Source of the DNA: Streptomyces sindenensis
GTDB lineage: Bacteria; Actinomycetota; Actinomycetes; Streptomycetales; Streptomycetaceae
Length of the DNA: 64,000 nt
NCBI RefSeq assembly: GCF_014649035.1
Contig: NZ_BMSG01000002.1
Coordinates: forward strand, 124,001 to 188,000
Direction: 5' to 3'
The position numbers and the translations under genes were made by a program. Positions 1 through 8,671 of this stretch are shown here, in pieces. Numbering within the stretch: position 1 is the stretch's first letter; every line of letters begins with the position of its first letter. Below the pieces are notes generated by a model. It was not told the origin of the DNA, made no database searches, and worked only from the letters and a program-made list of their open reading frames with translations.

Positions 1-21
1 CCGGACGGACGAAGGATGGTC

Positions 22-1242
22 ATGACCACCACCACCCTGCACGAACTGCTGGACACCCACATCGCCGAAGGGTCGATGCCGGGCGCGGTGGCGCTGGTCG
101 CCCGGGGCGAGCGGGTCGAGGTCGTGTCGGCCGGTACGGCCTGCCTCGCCGGGTCCGCGCCGATGCGGCGGGACTCGTTGTTCCGCCTCGCCTCGATCAG
201 CAAACCGATCGTGGCCGCGGCCGCCATGACGCTCGTCGACGACGGCCTGATCGCCCCCGCCGACCCGGTCGCGGCCTGGCTGCCCGAGCTCGCCTCGCCC
301 CTGGTCGTCCGGACCCCGCAGAGCCCGGTCGACGACGTGGTGTCGGCCGTCCGCCCGATCACCCTCCTGGACCTGCTGACCTTCCGGGCCGGCTACGGCT
401 TCCCGTCCGACTTCTCGCTCCCGGCCGTCGCCCCGCTGTTCGAGGACCTGAAGCAGGGCCCGCCGCAGCCGCAGGCCGTGCTCGCCCCGGACGCCTGGAT
501 GGCCGAGCTGTCACGCCTCCCGCTGCTGCACCAGCCGGGCGACGGCTGGCTCTACAACACGTGCTCCGACATCCTCGGCGTGCTCATCGCCCGGGTCGCC
601 GACCGGCCGCTGCCCGCGTATCTGGCGGAGCGGATCTTCGAGCCCCTCGGCATGAAGGACACCGGGTTCTGGGTGGAGCCCGCCGCGCTGGACCGGTTCA
701 CCGGCTACTACCGGGCCGGGGCGGGCGGAGGCGAAGGCGGGGACGGTGGCGAGGGTGAGGGCGGTGGCAGGAACGGTGTCGGGGGCGGGGGCGAGCCCGA
801 GCTGATCGACGCTCCGGACGGGCAGTGGAGCAGCCCGCCTCCGTTCCCGTCCGGCGCCGGGGGCCTCGTCTCGACCGTCGACGACTGGTGGGCCTTCGGC
901 CGGATGCTGCTCGCCGAGGGGCTGAACGACACCGGGGACCGGGTCCTGGCCGGCGAGTCCGTCCGCCAGATGATCACCGACCACCTGACCCCTCAGCAGC
1001 GCGCCGCCAGCGGGCTGTTCACGGAGGGCCAGGGCTGGGGGTTCGGCGGCGCGGTGGACGTCGAGATCACCGCCCCCTGGAACGTGCTCGGCCGCTACGG
1101 CTGGGTCGGCGGCACCGGCACCACGGCCCACGTCATCCCGGCCACGGGCACGGTCGCCGTCCTGCTCACCCAGATGGAGATGAGCGGACCGGCCGCGCCC
1201 GCGGTGATGCGGGACTTCTGGACGTACGCGGCCGGGTTCTGA
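22..1242 (+). CDS. Serine hydrolase, beta-lactamase/penicillin-binding-like family
   Basis: Encodes 406 residues of the beta-lactamase superfamily (EstB/class C-like hydrolases or DD-peptidases). The nucleophile motif S-x-x-K is S58-I-S-K61 and the second motif tyrosine is Y178 in GWLYNTCSD. A glycine-rich stretch of about 25 residues (near 233-260) interrupts the fold and looks like a surface loop. There is no signal peptide, so it is probably cytoplasmic. An ATG at 16 is also in frame, but GAAGG at 11-15 is better spaced for the ATG at 22. It converges on the minus-strand glycosyltransferase gene. The substrate cannot be told from sequence. Confidence 0.85.
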   Translation: MTTTTLHELLDTHIAEGSMPGAVALVARGERVEVVSAGTACLAGSAPMRRDSLFRLASISKPIVAAAAMTLVDDGLIAPADPVAAWLPELASPLVVRTPQSPVDDVVSAVRPITLLDLLTFRAGYGFPSDFSLPAVAPLFEDLKQGPPQPQAVLAPDAWMAELSRLPLLHQPGDGWLYNTCSDILGVLIARVADRPLPAYLAERIFEPLGMKDTGFWVEPAALDRFTGYYRAGAGGGEGGDGGEGEGGGRNGVGGGGEPELIDAPDGQWSSPPPFPSGAGGLVSTVDDWWAFGRMLLAEGLNDTGDRVLAGESVRQMITDHLTPQQRAASGLFTEGQGWGFGGAVDVEITAPWNVLGRYGWVGGTGTTAHVIPATGTVAVLLTQMEMSGPAAPAVMRDFWTYAAGF

Positions 1243-1279
1243 TCCCGGTCCCCCACCCGGCCGCGTACGCCCTGGCTCA

Positions 1280-3418
1280 TCAACTCGTGGGCCGCGTCAG
1301 GTCGTAGAACGTGGCGCCGCCGACGGAGACCTCGGTGAAGTTCTCCGTCACCCAGGAGGAGATCCGGGAGGAGGTCCCGGAGGAACCACCGGGCCCCCCG
1401 CCCATGCCGCCGCCCGAGACGAAGTAGTGGATCCTGCCGTCCGCCACGTACTTCTTGAACCGGTCGAGCGTCGGCGACGGGTCGCTTCCGTTGAAACCGC
1501 CGATCGCCATCACCGGTTCGCCGGTGGCGAGTTGGTAGCTTGCCGCGTTCTGAGCGCCGATGGCCGCGGCGACCCAGGTGTAGTCGTCCGCGCCCTTCGC
1601 CAGGAGGGCCTCGGCCTCGGCGTCGACGGTCGCGCCGTTGAGCAGACCGCCCATGCCGCCGCCTCCGCCCCTCATGCCTTCGCCGAAGCCGGGGACGGCG
1701 CCTGGACCCGCGGCTGCTCCCGCACCCGTGCCGCCGGGTGCGGTGGGCGTGCCTCCCGGTGCACTGCCCTGCTGGTTGCCCTGGCCCTGACCCGGGAACT
1801 GGCCCTGGCCCTGCCCCGGGAACTGGCCCTGCCCCTGGCCGGGAGGCTGCTGCCGCATGCCGCCGCGCTGCCCGCCGTCACCGCCGCCGGGCCCACCGGG
1901 CCGGCCGCCGCCCCCGGGGCCGCCCGTGCCGAACCCGCCCGCCGAGGGACCGGCGGTCACGATCGAGCCCTGGTGACCGCTGTTCAGGGTGGAGACGGTG
2001 TACGCCGTCGGCCCCGCCAGCGACGCCGCGCAGCTCAGCCCCACCACGGCGACGGCCAGACCCCGGCCGCCGAACCGCCCGACGACCAGCAGCCCGATCG
2101 CGCCGACGGTCCCGCCCGCGAGCACCGCCCACCGCAGCCACGGCAGGTAGTCCGGGGTGCGGCCGAGCAGGACGTACGCCCAGAGCACCGTCGCGAGGAC
2201 CGTGCCCGCGAGCACCGCGCGCGGCCACCGGGCCGACCGCTCCTCCCAGAGCACCGCCACCCCCATGGCGACCAGCGCGGCGACGTACGGGGCGAGGGCC
2301 ACCGTGTAGTACTGGTGGAAGATCCCCGCCATGAAGCTGAACACCGCGGCGGTCATGACCAGCGCACCGCCCCAGGCGATGAACGCCGCCCGAGCGGAGT
2401 CCGTGCGTCCCGCCTTCCGGGTCAGCCAGAGACCGGCCACCAGCAGGACCAGCGCGGCCGGGAGCAGCCAGGCGATCTGGCCGCCGACCTCGGAGTTGAA
2501 CATCCGCCCGATGCCCGTCTCGCCCCAGCCACCGCCGCCACGGCCCCCGCCGCCGCCGACGCTTCCGGTCTCCTCGCCGTTGATGCGGCCGAGCCCGTTG
2601 TAGCCGAAGGTCAGCTCCAGGAAGGAGTTGTTCTGCGAGCCGCCGACGTACGGCCGCGACGACGCCGGCATCAGCTCGACGATCGCGACCCACCAGCCAC
2701 CGACGGCCACCGTCGTCAGGGCGGAGAGCGCGAGCTGGCCGATCCGCTTCCGTACGGGAACGGGGGCGCACACCGCGTACAGCACCGCCAGCGGCGGCAG
2801 GATCAGGAACGCCTGGAGAGTCTTCGCGAGGAACGCGAGTCCCACCGCCGCCCCCGCCCACAGCAGCCACTTCGTCCGCCCCTGCTCCAGTGCCCGCAGC
2901 ACGCACCACACGGTGACGGTCATCAGCAACGCCAGCAGCGCGTCCGGGTTGTTGAAGCGGAACATCAGCGCGGCGACCGGCGTCAGCGCGAAGACCCCGA
3001 CCGCGATCAGCCCGGCGACCGGCCCGAAGCGACGGCGTACGGCGGAGTTGAGCACAGCCGCCGTGGCAAGGGCCATCAGAACCTGAGGGGCCAGGATCGC
3101 CCAGGAGTTGAGCCCGAAGAGCCGGACGGAGAGGGCCATCGGCCAGAGGGCCGCCGGGGGCTTGTCGACAGTGATCGCGTTCGCGGAGTCCAGCGAGCCG
3201 AAGAAGAGCGCCTTCCAGCTCTGGCTGCCCGCCTGAACGGCGGCGGAGTAGAAGGAGTTGGCGTAACCGGAGGCGCTGAGGTTGTAGAAGTAGGCGAGGC
3301 CGACGGCAAGCAGCAGACCGTACAGCGCGGGGCGCGCCCAGCGGCCACCGGATGCGGGGCCGGGTGCGGGGGCAGAACCGGGTTCCGGAGGTGCTGCGAT
3401 GGTGGTGATCGTGGTCAT
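1280..3418 (-). CDS. GT39/ArnT-like membrane glycosyltransferase
   Basis: Integral membrane protein of 712 residues resembling dolichol-phosphate-mannose-dependent transferases. It opens with a transmembrane segment followed by a luminal loop (YANSFYSAAVQAG, then NAITVDKPPAALWP) typical of this family, and has many further hydrophobic helices. About residues 500-600 form a Gly/Pro/Gln-rich outer region with repeated GQGQGQFP units, followed by a compact C-terminal domain. The frame stays open far upstream, but the start is the ATG at 3418, which overlaps the stop of the preceding GT2 gene as ATGA (3415-3418), so translation is probably coupled. With its partner it likely moves a sugar from a polyprenyl carrier to a cell-surface acceptor. 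Confidence 0.88.
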   Translation of the reverse strand: MTTITTIAAPPEPGSAPAPGPASGGRWARPALYGLLLAVGLAYFYNLSASGYANSFYSAAVQAGSQSWKALFFGSLDSANAITVDKPPAALWPMALSVRLFGLNSWAILAPQVLMALATAAVLNSAVRRRFGPVAGLIAVGVFALTPVAALMFRFNNPDALLALLMTVTVWCVLRALEQGRTKWLLWAGAAVGLAFLAKTLQAFLILPPLAVLYAVCAPVPVRKRIGQLALSALTTVAVGGWWVAIVELMPASSRPYVGGSQNNSFLELTFGYNGLGRINGEETGSVGGGGGRGGGGWGETGIGRMFNSEVGGQIAWLLPAALVLLVAGLWLTRKAGRTDSARAAFIAWGGALVMTAAVFSFMAGIFHQYYTVALAPYVAALVAMGVAVLWEERSARWPRAVLAGTVLATVLWAYVLLGRTPDYLPWLRWAVLAGGTVGAIGLLVVGRFGGRGLAVAVVGLSCAASLAGPTAYTVSTLNSGHQGSIVTAGPSAGGFGTGGPGGGGRPGGPGGGDGGQRGGMRQQPPGQGQGQFPGQGQGQFPGQGQGNQQGSAPGGTPTAPGGTGAGAAAGPGAVPGFGEGMRGGGGGMGGLLNGATVDAEAEALLAKGADDYTWVAAAIGAQNAASYQLATGEPVMAIGGFNGSDPSPTLDRFKKYVADGRIHYFVSGGGMGGGPGGSSGTSSRISSWVTENFTEVSVGGATFYDLTRPTS

Positions 3419-4863
3419 CGGACGTCCTCGGAGTCGGGGAGGGCCGGGGCCGGGGCCGGGGCGGCGGCGGGGGCGGGGGCCGGGGCCGGGGCGGGGGCTG
3501 GGGCGGGGGCGGGGAGGGTGCCGGCCGGGAAGACCCAGGCGCGCAGGAGCAGGAAGCGCAGCACGGTGGCCGCGAGGTTGGCGGTGATCAGCACGGCCAG
3601 CTCCGTGCCGTGCGAGGGCGATCCGGCGGCCGCGCCGAGCGCCGCGAGGGAACCGCTGGTCAGCGCGAGGCCGATGGCGAAGACGACCAGGCCCTGGGCC
3701 TGGTGGCGGACGGCCCCGCTCCGGCCGCGTACCCCGAAGGTGAGCCGGCGGTTGGCGGCGGTGTTGGCGACGGCGGAGACGAACAGCGCGCCGCCATTGG
3801 CGAGCTGCGGGCCGGCGCCGAGCCGGAAGAGGGAGTAGAGGGCGAGATAGAAGAGGGTGGAGAGGGCCCCCACGGCACAGAATCCGATGAGCTGGCGGGC
3901 CAGTTGGCGCTCCACCCCGGTCAGCGCCCGGTCGCGCGGATCGTCCCCGAAGGGCCGGGCCAGCCGGTCCAGCGGCAGCGCGCCGACGGCCAGCGCCCGC
4001 CCCACCCGCCACACGCCTTTCAGGTCCTCGGTGGCTGTCCGCACGATGTGGACGGTCGAGTCGGGGTCGTCGATCCAGTCGACGGGCACCTCGTGGATGC
4101 GCAGCCCGGCCCGCTCGGCGAGGACCAGCAGTTCGGTGTCGAAGAACCAGCCGCTGTCCTCCACCATAGGCAGCAGCCGCTCGGCGACCTCGCGCCGGAT
4201 CGCCTTGAACCCGCACTGGGCGTCGCTGAACCCGGCGGCGAGGGACGAGCGCAGGATCAGGTTGTAGGCGCGCGAGATGAGTTCCCTCTTCGTTCCCCGC
4301 ACCACCCGCGAACTCCGGGCGAGCCGCGATCCGATGGCCAGGTCGGAGTGGCCGGAGATCAGCGGGGCGACCAGCGGGAGGAGCGCGTTGAGATCGGTGG
4401 AGAGGTCGACGTCCATATAGGCGAGGACCGGGGCGTCGGAGGCCGACCACACCGTCCGCAGAGCCCGTCCGCGCCCCTTCTCCTCCAGCCGGACGTACCG
4501 CACCCCGGGCAGCTCGGCGGCGAGCGCGGCGGCGACGGCCGGGGTGGCATCCGTGCTGGCGTTGTCGGCGACGGTGATGCGGAAGGGGTACGGGAAGGTC
4601 CGCGCGAGATGGGCGTGGAGGCGGACGACGCAGGGGCGGAGGTCCTTCTCCTCGTTGTACACGGGGACGACGACGTCGAGCACGGGGACGGCGGGGGCCG
4701 CGGCGACCGGCTGCCGGGCCGGAAGGTGCTCCCGGCCGGGCAGATGGTTGTGGCGGCCCCCGCCGCACCCGCCGTCCCCGCCGTTCCTGCCCTCCCCGCC
4801 GTCCGTGCTGCTGCTGCGGCCGGTCGTTCCGGGGCCGCTCCGGAGGCTGCTGTCGGTGGTCAT
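3415..4863 (-). CDS. Bifunctional GT2 glycosyltransferase / GtrA-family protein
   Basis: A 482-residue fusion. After a Ser/Gly-rich start, a GT2 domain (VLDVVVPVYNEEKDL, about residues 62-290) carries the metal-binding D-x-D in AYMDVDLSTD; this resembles polyprenyl-phosphate sugar synthases. The C-terminal half is a four-helix GtrA-like membrane domain. It ends in an unusual Pro-Ala tail encoded by near-repetitive GC DNA (3430-3510). It lies between the sensor kinase and the GT39 transferase on the same strand and shares a 4-bp overlap with the latter. Together they could make and use a lipid-linked sugar, possibly under the upstream two-component system. Confidence 0.88.
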   Translation of the reverse strand: MTTDSSLRSGPGTTGRSSSTDGGEGRNGGDGGCGGGRHNHLPGREHLPARQPVAAAPAVPVLDVVVPVYNEEKDLRPCVVRLHAHLARTFPYPFRITVADNASTDATPAVAAALAAELPGVRYVRLEEKGRGRALRTVWSASDAPVLAYMDVDLSTDLNALLPLVAPLISGHSDLAIGSRLARSSRVVRGTKRELISRAYNLILRSSLAAGFSDAQCGFKAIRREVAERLLPMVEDSGWFFDTELLVLAERAGLRIHEVPVDWIDDPDSTVHIVRTATEDLKGVWRVGRALAVGALPLDRLARPFGDDPRDRALTGVERQLARQLIGFCAVGALSTLFYLALYSLFRLGAGPQLANGGALFVSAVANTAANRRLTFGVRGRSGAVRHQAQGLVVFAIGLALTSGSLAALGAAAGSPSHGTELAVLITANLAATVLRFLLLRAWVFPAGTLPAPAPAPAPAPAPAPAAAPAPAPALPDSEDVR

Positions 4864-4935
4864 GGTCCGACGCTCGCCAACCGCGCTGTCACGCCGGTGT
4901 GGTGAGCCTGTCCCCGAGCTGTGAGTCCGCGCGGA

Positions 4936-6603
4936 TCAAGTCGTCGTCCGCGGTACGCCGTCCGCCGGTACGCCGCCCATCGGTACGCCGCCCGCCGGTA
5001 CACCGCCCATCGGTACGCCGCCCGCCGGTACGCCGTCCGCCGGCAGCTCGACCGTGAAGACCGTCCGGCCCGGCGCGGATTCCACCCGTACGAGGCCGCC
5101 GTGCGCGGAGACGACGGCCTGCACGATGGCGAGGCCGAGCCCGGTGGAGCCGGTCGCTCCGCCGCCGTCCGCACCCCGCGCCCGTGAAGCGTCCCCTCGG
5201 GCGAACCGTTCGAAGACGTGCGGCAGCAGCTCCGCCGGGATGCCGGGCCCGTCGTCCCGCACCTCCAGCGCGACCGGCCCCCCACCGCGTACGGGCGGCT
5301 GCACGGAGACCGTGACGGTGGTCCCCGGCGGGGTGTGGGTACGGGCATTGGCGAGCAGGTTGACCAGCACCTGCTGGAGCCGCTCGGGATCGGCGCGTAC
5401 GGTCACGGGCTCGGCGGCCCCGGGCAGTTCGAGCCGCCAGTGGTGCCCCCCGCCCGGTCCGGTGTCCGGCCCCTCCACTCCTCGCCGGTCCGCCGCCCGC
5501 GCGTCGCTCACCGCGTCCACGACCAGCGGCAGCAGATCGGTGGTGCCGTACGAGAGCGGGCGTCCGGCGTCCAGCCGGGCCAGCAGCAGCAGATCCTCCA
5601 CCAGGCCCGTCATCCGGTCCGCCTCCGACTCGATCCGCCCCAGCGCGTGCCGGGTGACGGGACCGGTCTTCGGGCCCGCCCCTCCGGCGCGGCGGGTCAG
5701 TTCGGCGTAGCCGCGGATCGAGGCCAGCGGGGTGCGCAGCTCATGGCTCGCGTCGGCGACGAACTGCCGCACGCGCGTCTCGCTCTCCTGCCGGGCCGCG
5801 AGCGCCGAACCGACGTGCCCCAGCATCCGGTTGAGCGCCGCGCCAACCTGCCCCACCTCGGTACGGGGATCGGCCTCGGCGTCCGGGACGCGTTCGAGGA
5901 GCGCCACCTCGCCGCTGTGCAGGGGGAGTTCGGACACCCGGGTGGCCGTCGCGGCGACCCGGCGCAACGGCCGCAGGGCCACCCCGACGAGCGCGGTGCC
6001 GGCGATCGAGGCGGCGATGAGCCCGGCGGCGGTGACACAGATCTCGACCACGATCAGGGTGGTCAGCGCCCCGCTCACCTCGGCGCTGGGGATGCCGACG
6101 AGGACGGTGCTCCCCTCGGCGGTGGTCGTGGCCTCGACCCGGTAGCCGCCGAGCCCGGGCAGATCGACGCTCCGGGCGCCGTCACCGGCCTTCGGGGCGG
6201 CCTTCTCCAGCGCGCTCCGCTGCTCCGCGGTCAGCGGCTTCGCGCTCTCCTGGGCGCGGAGTCCGCCGTCCTCGACGACCTTCGACGCGGCGACGTCCCC
6301 GCCGCCGTCGACGAGCGCCCCGAACGTGCCGAGCGGCTGCCCGCCGCCGCCGACGAAGCCGAGCGGACCCGCCTCACGCAGCGTCTCCGGCAACGGGACG
6401 GGACCGGGCGGCCGTTGGGCACGCTCGACGACGGAGTGCAGCTGATCGTCGAGCTTGCCGTACATGTAGCTGTGGAAGGCGATCGCGGTGACGGACCCGA
6501 TGACGGCCGCGACGACAGCGATCAGGGACACGGCGGCCACGACCAGCCGGGTCCGCAGCGTCCAGGGCCGCCTCAGCACGCCCCCCGCCCGGCCCCTACT
6601 CAC
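4936..6603 (-). CDS. Two-component sensor histidine kinase
   Basis: Membrane sensor kinase of 555 residues. TM1 is near residues 20-42, the extracytoplasmic domain spans about 43-175, and TM2 is near 178-210. HAMP follows, then the H-box DASHELRTPL with the phospho-acceptor His near 288, and an HATPase domain with an N-box (VNLLANARTHT) and G-boxes (DDGPGIP, STGLGLAI). It starts at a GTG that overlaps the response-regulator gene by 8 bp, so the pair is cotranscribed. The C terminus is odd: six or seven pentapeptides of the GVPAG/GVPMG type, encoded by 15-bp DNA repeats, follow the end of the kinase fold. Ligand unknown. Confidence 0.93.
   Translation of the reverse strand: MSRGRAGGVLRRPWTLRTRLVVAAVSLIAVVAAVIGSVTAIAFHSYMYGKLDDQLHSVVERAQRPPGPVPLPETLREAGPLGFVGGGGQPLGTFGALVDGGGDVAASKVVEDGGLRAQESAKPLTAEQRSALEKAAPKAGDGARSVDLPGLGGYRVEATTTAEGSTVLVGIPSAEVSGALTTLIVVEICVTAAGLIAASIAGTALVGVALRPLRRVAATATRVSELPLHSGEVALLERVPDAEADPRTEVGQVGAALNRMLGHVGSALAARQESETRVRQFVADASHELRTPLASIRGYAELTRRAGGAGPKTGPVTRHALGRIESEADRMTGLVEDLLLLARLDAGRPLSYGTTDLLPLVVDAVSDARAADRRGVEGPDTGPGGGHHWRLELPGAAEPVTVRADPERLQQVLVNLLANARTHTPPGTTVTVSVQPPVRGGGPVALEVRDDGPGIPAELLPHVFERFARGDASRARGADGGGATGSTGLGLAIVQAVVSAHGGLVRVESAPGRTVFTVELPADGVPAGGVPMGGVPAGGVPMGGVPADGVPRTTT
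4950..5043. repeat. 15-bp tandem repeats in the sensor kinase tail
   Basis: Units of the form CGGTACGCCGCCCAT or CGGTACGCCGCCCGC repeat about six times with small changes. On the minus strand they encode GVPMG and GVPAG pentapeptides at the C terminus of the histidine kinase. Copy number is likely to vary between strains. Confidence 0.8.
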
Positions 6604-7342
6604 CGGGCTTGATCAGATACCCCGCGCCGCGCCGGGTGTGGATCATCGGGGTGCGCCCGGCGTCGATCTTCTTGCGGAGGTAGGAGATGTAGAGCTCGAC
6701 GACGTTGGCCTGGCCGCCGAAGTCGTAGTTCCAGACCCGGTCGAGGATCTGGGCCTTGCTGAGCACCCGCCGAGGGTTGCGCATCAGGAAGCGCAGCAGC
6801 TCGAACTCGGTGGCGGTGACGTGGATCGCCTGCCCGCCCCGCCACACCTCGTGGCTGTCCTCGTCGAGCACCAGGTCCCCGACCGTCAGCCTGGACTCGC
6901 CGTGCCCGGCGGCGACGGCCGAACCCGAGCGGCGGATGAGCCCGCGCAGCCGGGCCACGACCTCCTCCAGGCTGAACGGCTTGGTGACGTAGTCGTCGCC
7001 GCCCGCGGTGAGCCCGGCGATCCGGTCCTCCACGGCGTCCCGGGCGGTCAGGAAGAGGACGGGCACGTCGGCGTACTCACGGCGCAGCCGGCCCAGCACG
7101 GCCAGCCCGTCCATGTCCGGGAGCATCACGTCCAGGACCACCGCGTCCGGGCGGAAGTCACGTGCCGCCCGGACCGCCGCGGCCCCGTCCCCGGCGCTGC
7201 GCACCTCCCACCCCTCGTAGCGCAGGGCCATCGAGAGCAGCTCGGTGAGCGGAGCCTCGTCGTCCACGACCAGGACCCGGACGGGGGTGCGGTCCGGCCT
7301 GAGCAGTTCGGTACGCCCCTGGGGCGAGGTCGTCGTCGTCAT
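6596..7342 (-). CDS. OmpR/PhoB-family response regulator
   Basis: A 248-residue regulator. The receiver domain has the acidic pair in VLVVDDE, phospho-acceptor Asp in AVVLDVMLPD, Thr in LFLTARD and Lys in YVTKPF. A C-terminal winged helix follows, with the family's ELLRFLMRNPRRVLSKAQILDRVW pattern broken only by conservative changes. It precedes and overlaps the kinase gene. Its upstream region holds paired direct repeats (7352-7403) that could be its own operator. The likely regulon includes the downstream glycosyltransferases, which is inferred from position only. Confidence 0.95.
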   Translation of the reverse strand: MTTTTSPQGRTELLRPDRTPVRVLVVDDEAPLTELLSMALRYEGWEVRSAGDGAAAVRAARDFRPDAVVLDVMLPDMDGLAVLGRLRREYADVPVLFLTARDAVEDRIAGLTAGGDDYVTKPFSLEEVVARLRGLIRRSGSAVAAGHGESRLTVGDLVLDEDSHEVWRGGQAIHVTATEFELLRFLMRNPRRVLSKAQILDRVWNYDFGGQANVVELYISYLRKKIDAGRTPMIHTRRGAGYLIKPGE

Positions 7343-7351
7343 GGGCCCACT

Positions 7352-7403
7352 CTGTGAGGCGCCCGTGAGAGAAGCCTGACCCGTTTCTGTGAATTCCCTG
7401 AGA
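7352..7403 (-). promoter_or_regulatory. Direct repeats upstream of the response regulator, possible autoregulatory site
   Basis: CTGTGAGGCGCCCGTGAGA (7352-7370) and CTGTGAATTCCCTGAGA (7387-7403) share the half-sites CTGTGA and TGAGA. Half-site spacings of 9-11 bp suit OmpR-family dimers. The site lies 10-60 bp upstream of the regulator start. The binding role is inferred. Confidence 0.4.
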
Positions 7404-7438
7404 AATCACCACGGCATCACGGCCTAGGTCTTCGGACC

Positions 7439-7481
7439 GGGACCGGCCCCGAGCCGATGAGGATGGCTCGGGGCCGGTCCC
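7439..7481. terminator. Terminator after the fasciclin gene
   Basis: Perfect 17-bp inverted repeat GGGACCGGCCCCGAGCC with a 9-nt loop, starting 15 bp past the fasciclin stop codon. No strong U-tract follows, as is common in Streptomyces. Confidence 0.8.
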
Positions 7482-7495
7482 GTACAGGGGGGACC

Positions 7496-8152
7496 TCAGC
7501 TCTTGGGCATGAGCACGGTGTCGACGATGTAGACGGTGGCGTTGGCGGTGGGGACGTTGCCGCAGACGACCTTGGAGGTGTCGTTGACGGTGTAGTTCTC
7601 GCCGGAGCCCTTGGTGGTGAGGGACGACTTCTGCAGGGTGTCGTAGGTGCCGCTCTCCAGCTGCATGGGGGAGAGCTTCTCGCCGACGACGTGGTAGGTG
7701 AGGATGTTGGTGAGCATCTCCTTGTCGGCCAGCACCTTGTCCAGGTCGGCCTTCGGGATCTTGGCGAAGGCGTCGTTGGTCGGGGCGAACACGGTGATGT
7801 TCTCGGCGTTGTTGAGGGTGTCGACGAGACCGGCCTTCTTCACCGCCGTGACCAGGGTGGACAGGGCCGGATTGTTGGAGGCGGCGGTGGCGACCGGGTC
7901 CTGGGCCATGCCGTCGAAGGAACCCGCACCGTCCTTCGGGACGGTGGCGCAGGCCGGACCGAACGGGCCGTCGGCCGGGACGGCGCCTTCCTCCGGCGCG
8001 CTCGACTTCTCCTCCGCGGGGGCGGAGGACGCGGCCTTGTCGGCGGCGGCGTCGGAGGAGCTGTCGTCTCCGCCGCAGGCGGTCAGCGTGAGGGGCAGAA
8101 CAGCGGCGGCGGTGAGGGCGAGGGCGGCGCGGCGGTAGCGGAAAGCAGTCAC
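7496..8152 (-). CDS. Fasciclin-domain lipoprotein
   Basis: Secreted lipoprotein of 218 residues. The signal peptide MTAFRYRRAALALTAAAVLP leads to the lipobox LTAC, then a Ser/Ala/Glu-rich spacer and one fasciclin (FAS1) domain with the conserved motifs NITVFAPTNDAFAKIP and LTYHVV. FAS1 domains usually mediate adhesion at the cell surface. The GTG start at 8152 is preceded by AGGAG at a 7-nt spacing; longer in-frame starts upstream give an implausible leader. In mycobacteria the fasciclin proteins MPT70 and MPT83 are controlled by SigK, and a SigK-like promoter lies upstream here (8366-8394). Confidence 0.92.
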   Translation of the reverse strand: MTAFRYRRAALALTAAAVLPLTLTACGGDDSSSDAAADKAASSAPAEEKSSAPEEGAVPADGPFGPACATVPKDGAGSFDGMAQDPVATAASNNPALSTLVTAVKKAGLVDTLNNAENITVFAPTNDAFAKIPKADLDKVLADKEMLTNILTYHVVGEKLSPMQLESGTYDTLQKSSLTTKGSGENYTVNDTSKVVCGNVPTANATVYIVDTVLMPKS

Positions 8153-8365
8153 GGCATATCTCCTGCGTGTTCGGTTGGTAGCGCTGCGTGTTGGCCGACG
8201 GGGAGGAGTCGGCACGGTGTTCCCGGTGTCCCGCAGTGCTGGCGTCAGGTCAGGTGTCACCCCGGCGCGGGGCGACTCGGTTCAGAGCGCTCGTCCGCGA
8301 AGCGGGTCGGGGGGGACGTCCGCTGTGCGGCGGATCGGTTGTGCTGCTCTGATCGTCATGTCAGC

Positions 8366-8394
8366 TATTCGGAGCCGCCGCGAAGACGGATTGG
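8366..8394 (-). promoter_or_regulatory. SigK/ECF19-like promoter facing the fasciclin gene
   Basis: On the minus strand, CCAATCC (8388-8394) and CCGAATA (8366-8372) are separated by 15 bp. This resembles the mycobacterial SigK consensus (CCATCC and CCGAAT). It would give a leader of about 200 nt before the fasciclin start. The sigma assignment is inferred. Confidence 0.45.
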
Positions 8395-8480
8395 TCGGAG
8401 GGGGAGAAGACTTCGTCCGCCGCGCCCGACCGCCCGGTGCCTGCTCCGGTCAGCCCGTACGGGTGTCATATCGGGACCGA

Positions 8481-8509
8481 CCAATCCGCCGCCCTCGCCG
8501 CAGCGAATA
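8481..8509 (+). promoter_or_regulatory. Second SigK-like promoter, plus strand
   Basis: CCAATCC (8481-8487), a 15-bp spacer and GCGAATA (8503-8509) form an inverted copy of the promoter at 8366-8394. It points away from the fasciclin gene, and no plus-strand gene follows before the amidohydrolase 3' end, so any transcript would be non-coding or antisense. The rest of the 8153-8671 gap shows no gene. Confidence 0.35.
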
Positions 8510-8620
8510 CCGGATGTGAGCGGGCGTCAGGAGGAGGCCCCGCACACGACGAGGTCGCCCCGTTGGCTGCGTGGGACCTCATCTCGCTCGCCACGGTGGA
8601 AGACCCGTGGCGGGCGGGCC

Positions 8621-8656
8621 GTTGTGGGGCGCCACTCTCCTGGGGCGCCCCACAAC
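8621..8656. terminator. Terminator of the amidohydrolase gene
   Basis: Perfect 13-bp inverted repeat GTTGTGGGGCGCC around a 10-nt loop, 16 bp past the amidohydrolase stop codon. Confidence 0.75.
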
Positions 8657-8671
8657 AGGTCGACCGCCCCC

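Noticed and set aside
1427..3838. An 800-codon open frame on the plus strand opposite the two glycosyltransferase genes
   Set aside because: It is Arg/Gly/Pro-rich with no domain, and the opposite strand holds two clear membrane enzymes. High G+C makes such shadow frames common throughout this window.
3419..4768. N-terminal extension of the GT39 gene to 4768
   Set aside because: The extra 450 codons overlap the GT2/GtrA gene in another frame and are low complexity. The ATGA overlap at 3415-3418 marks the true start.
4950..5043. CRISPR array
   Set aside because: Units are 15 bp, contiguous and in frame with a gene; there are no spacers and no cas genes anywhere in the window.
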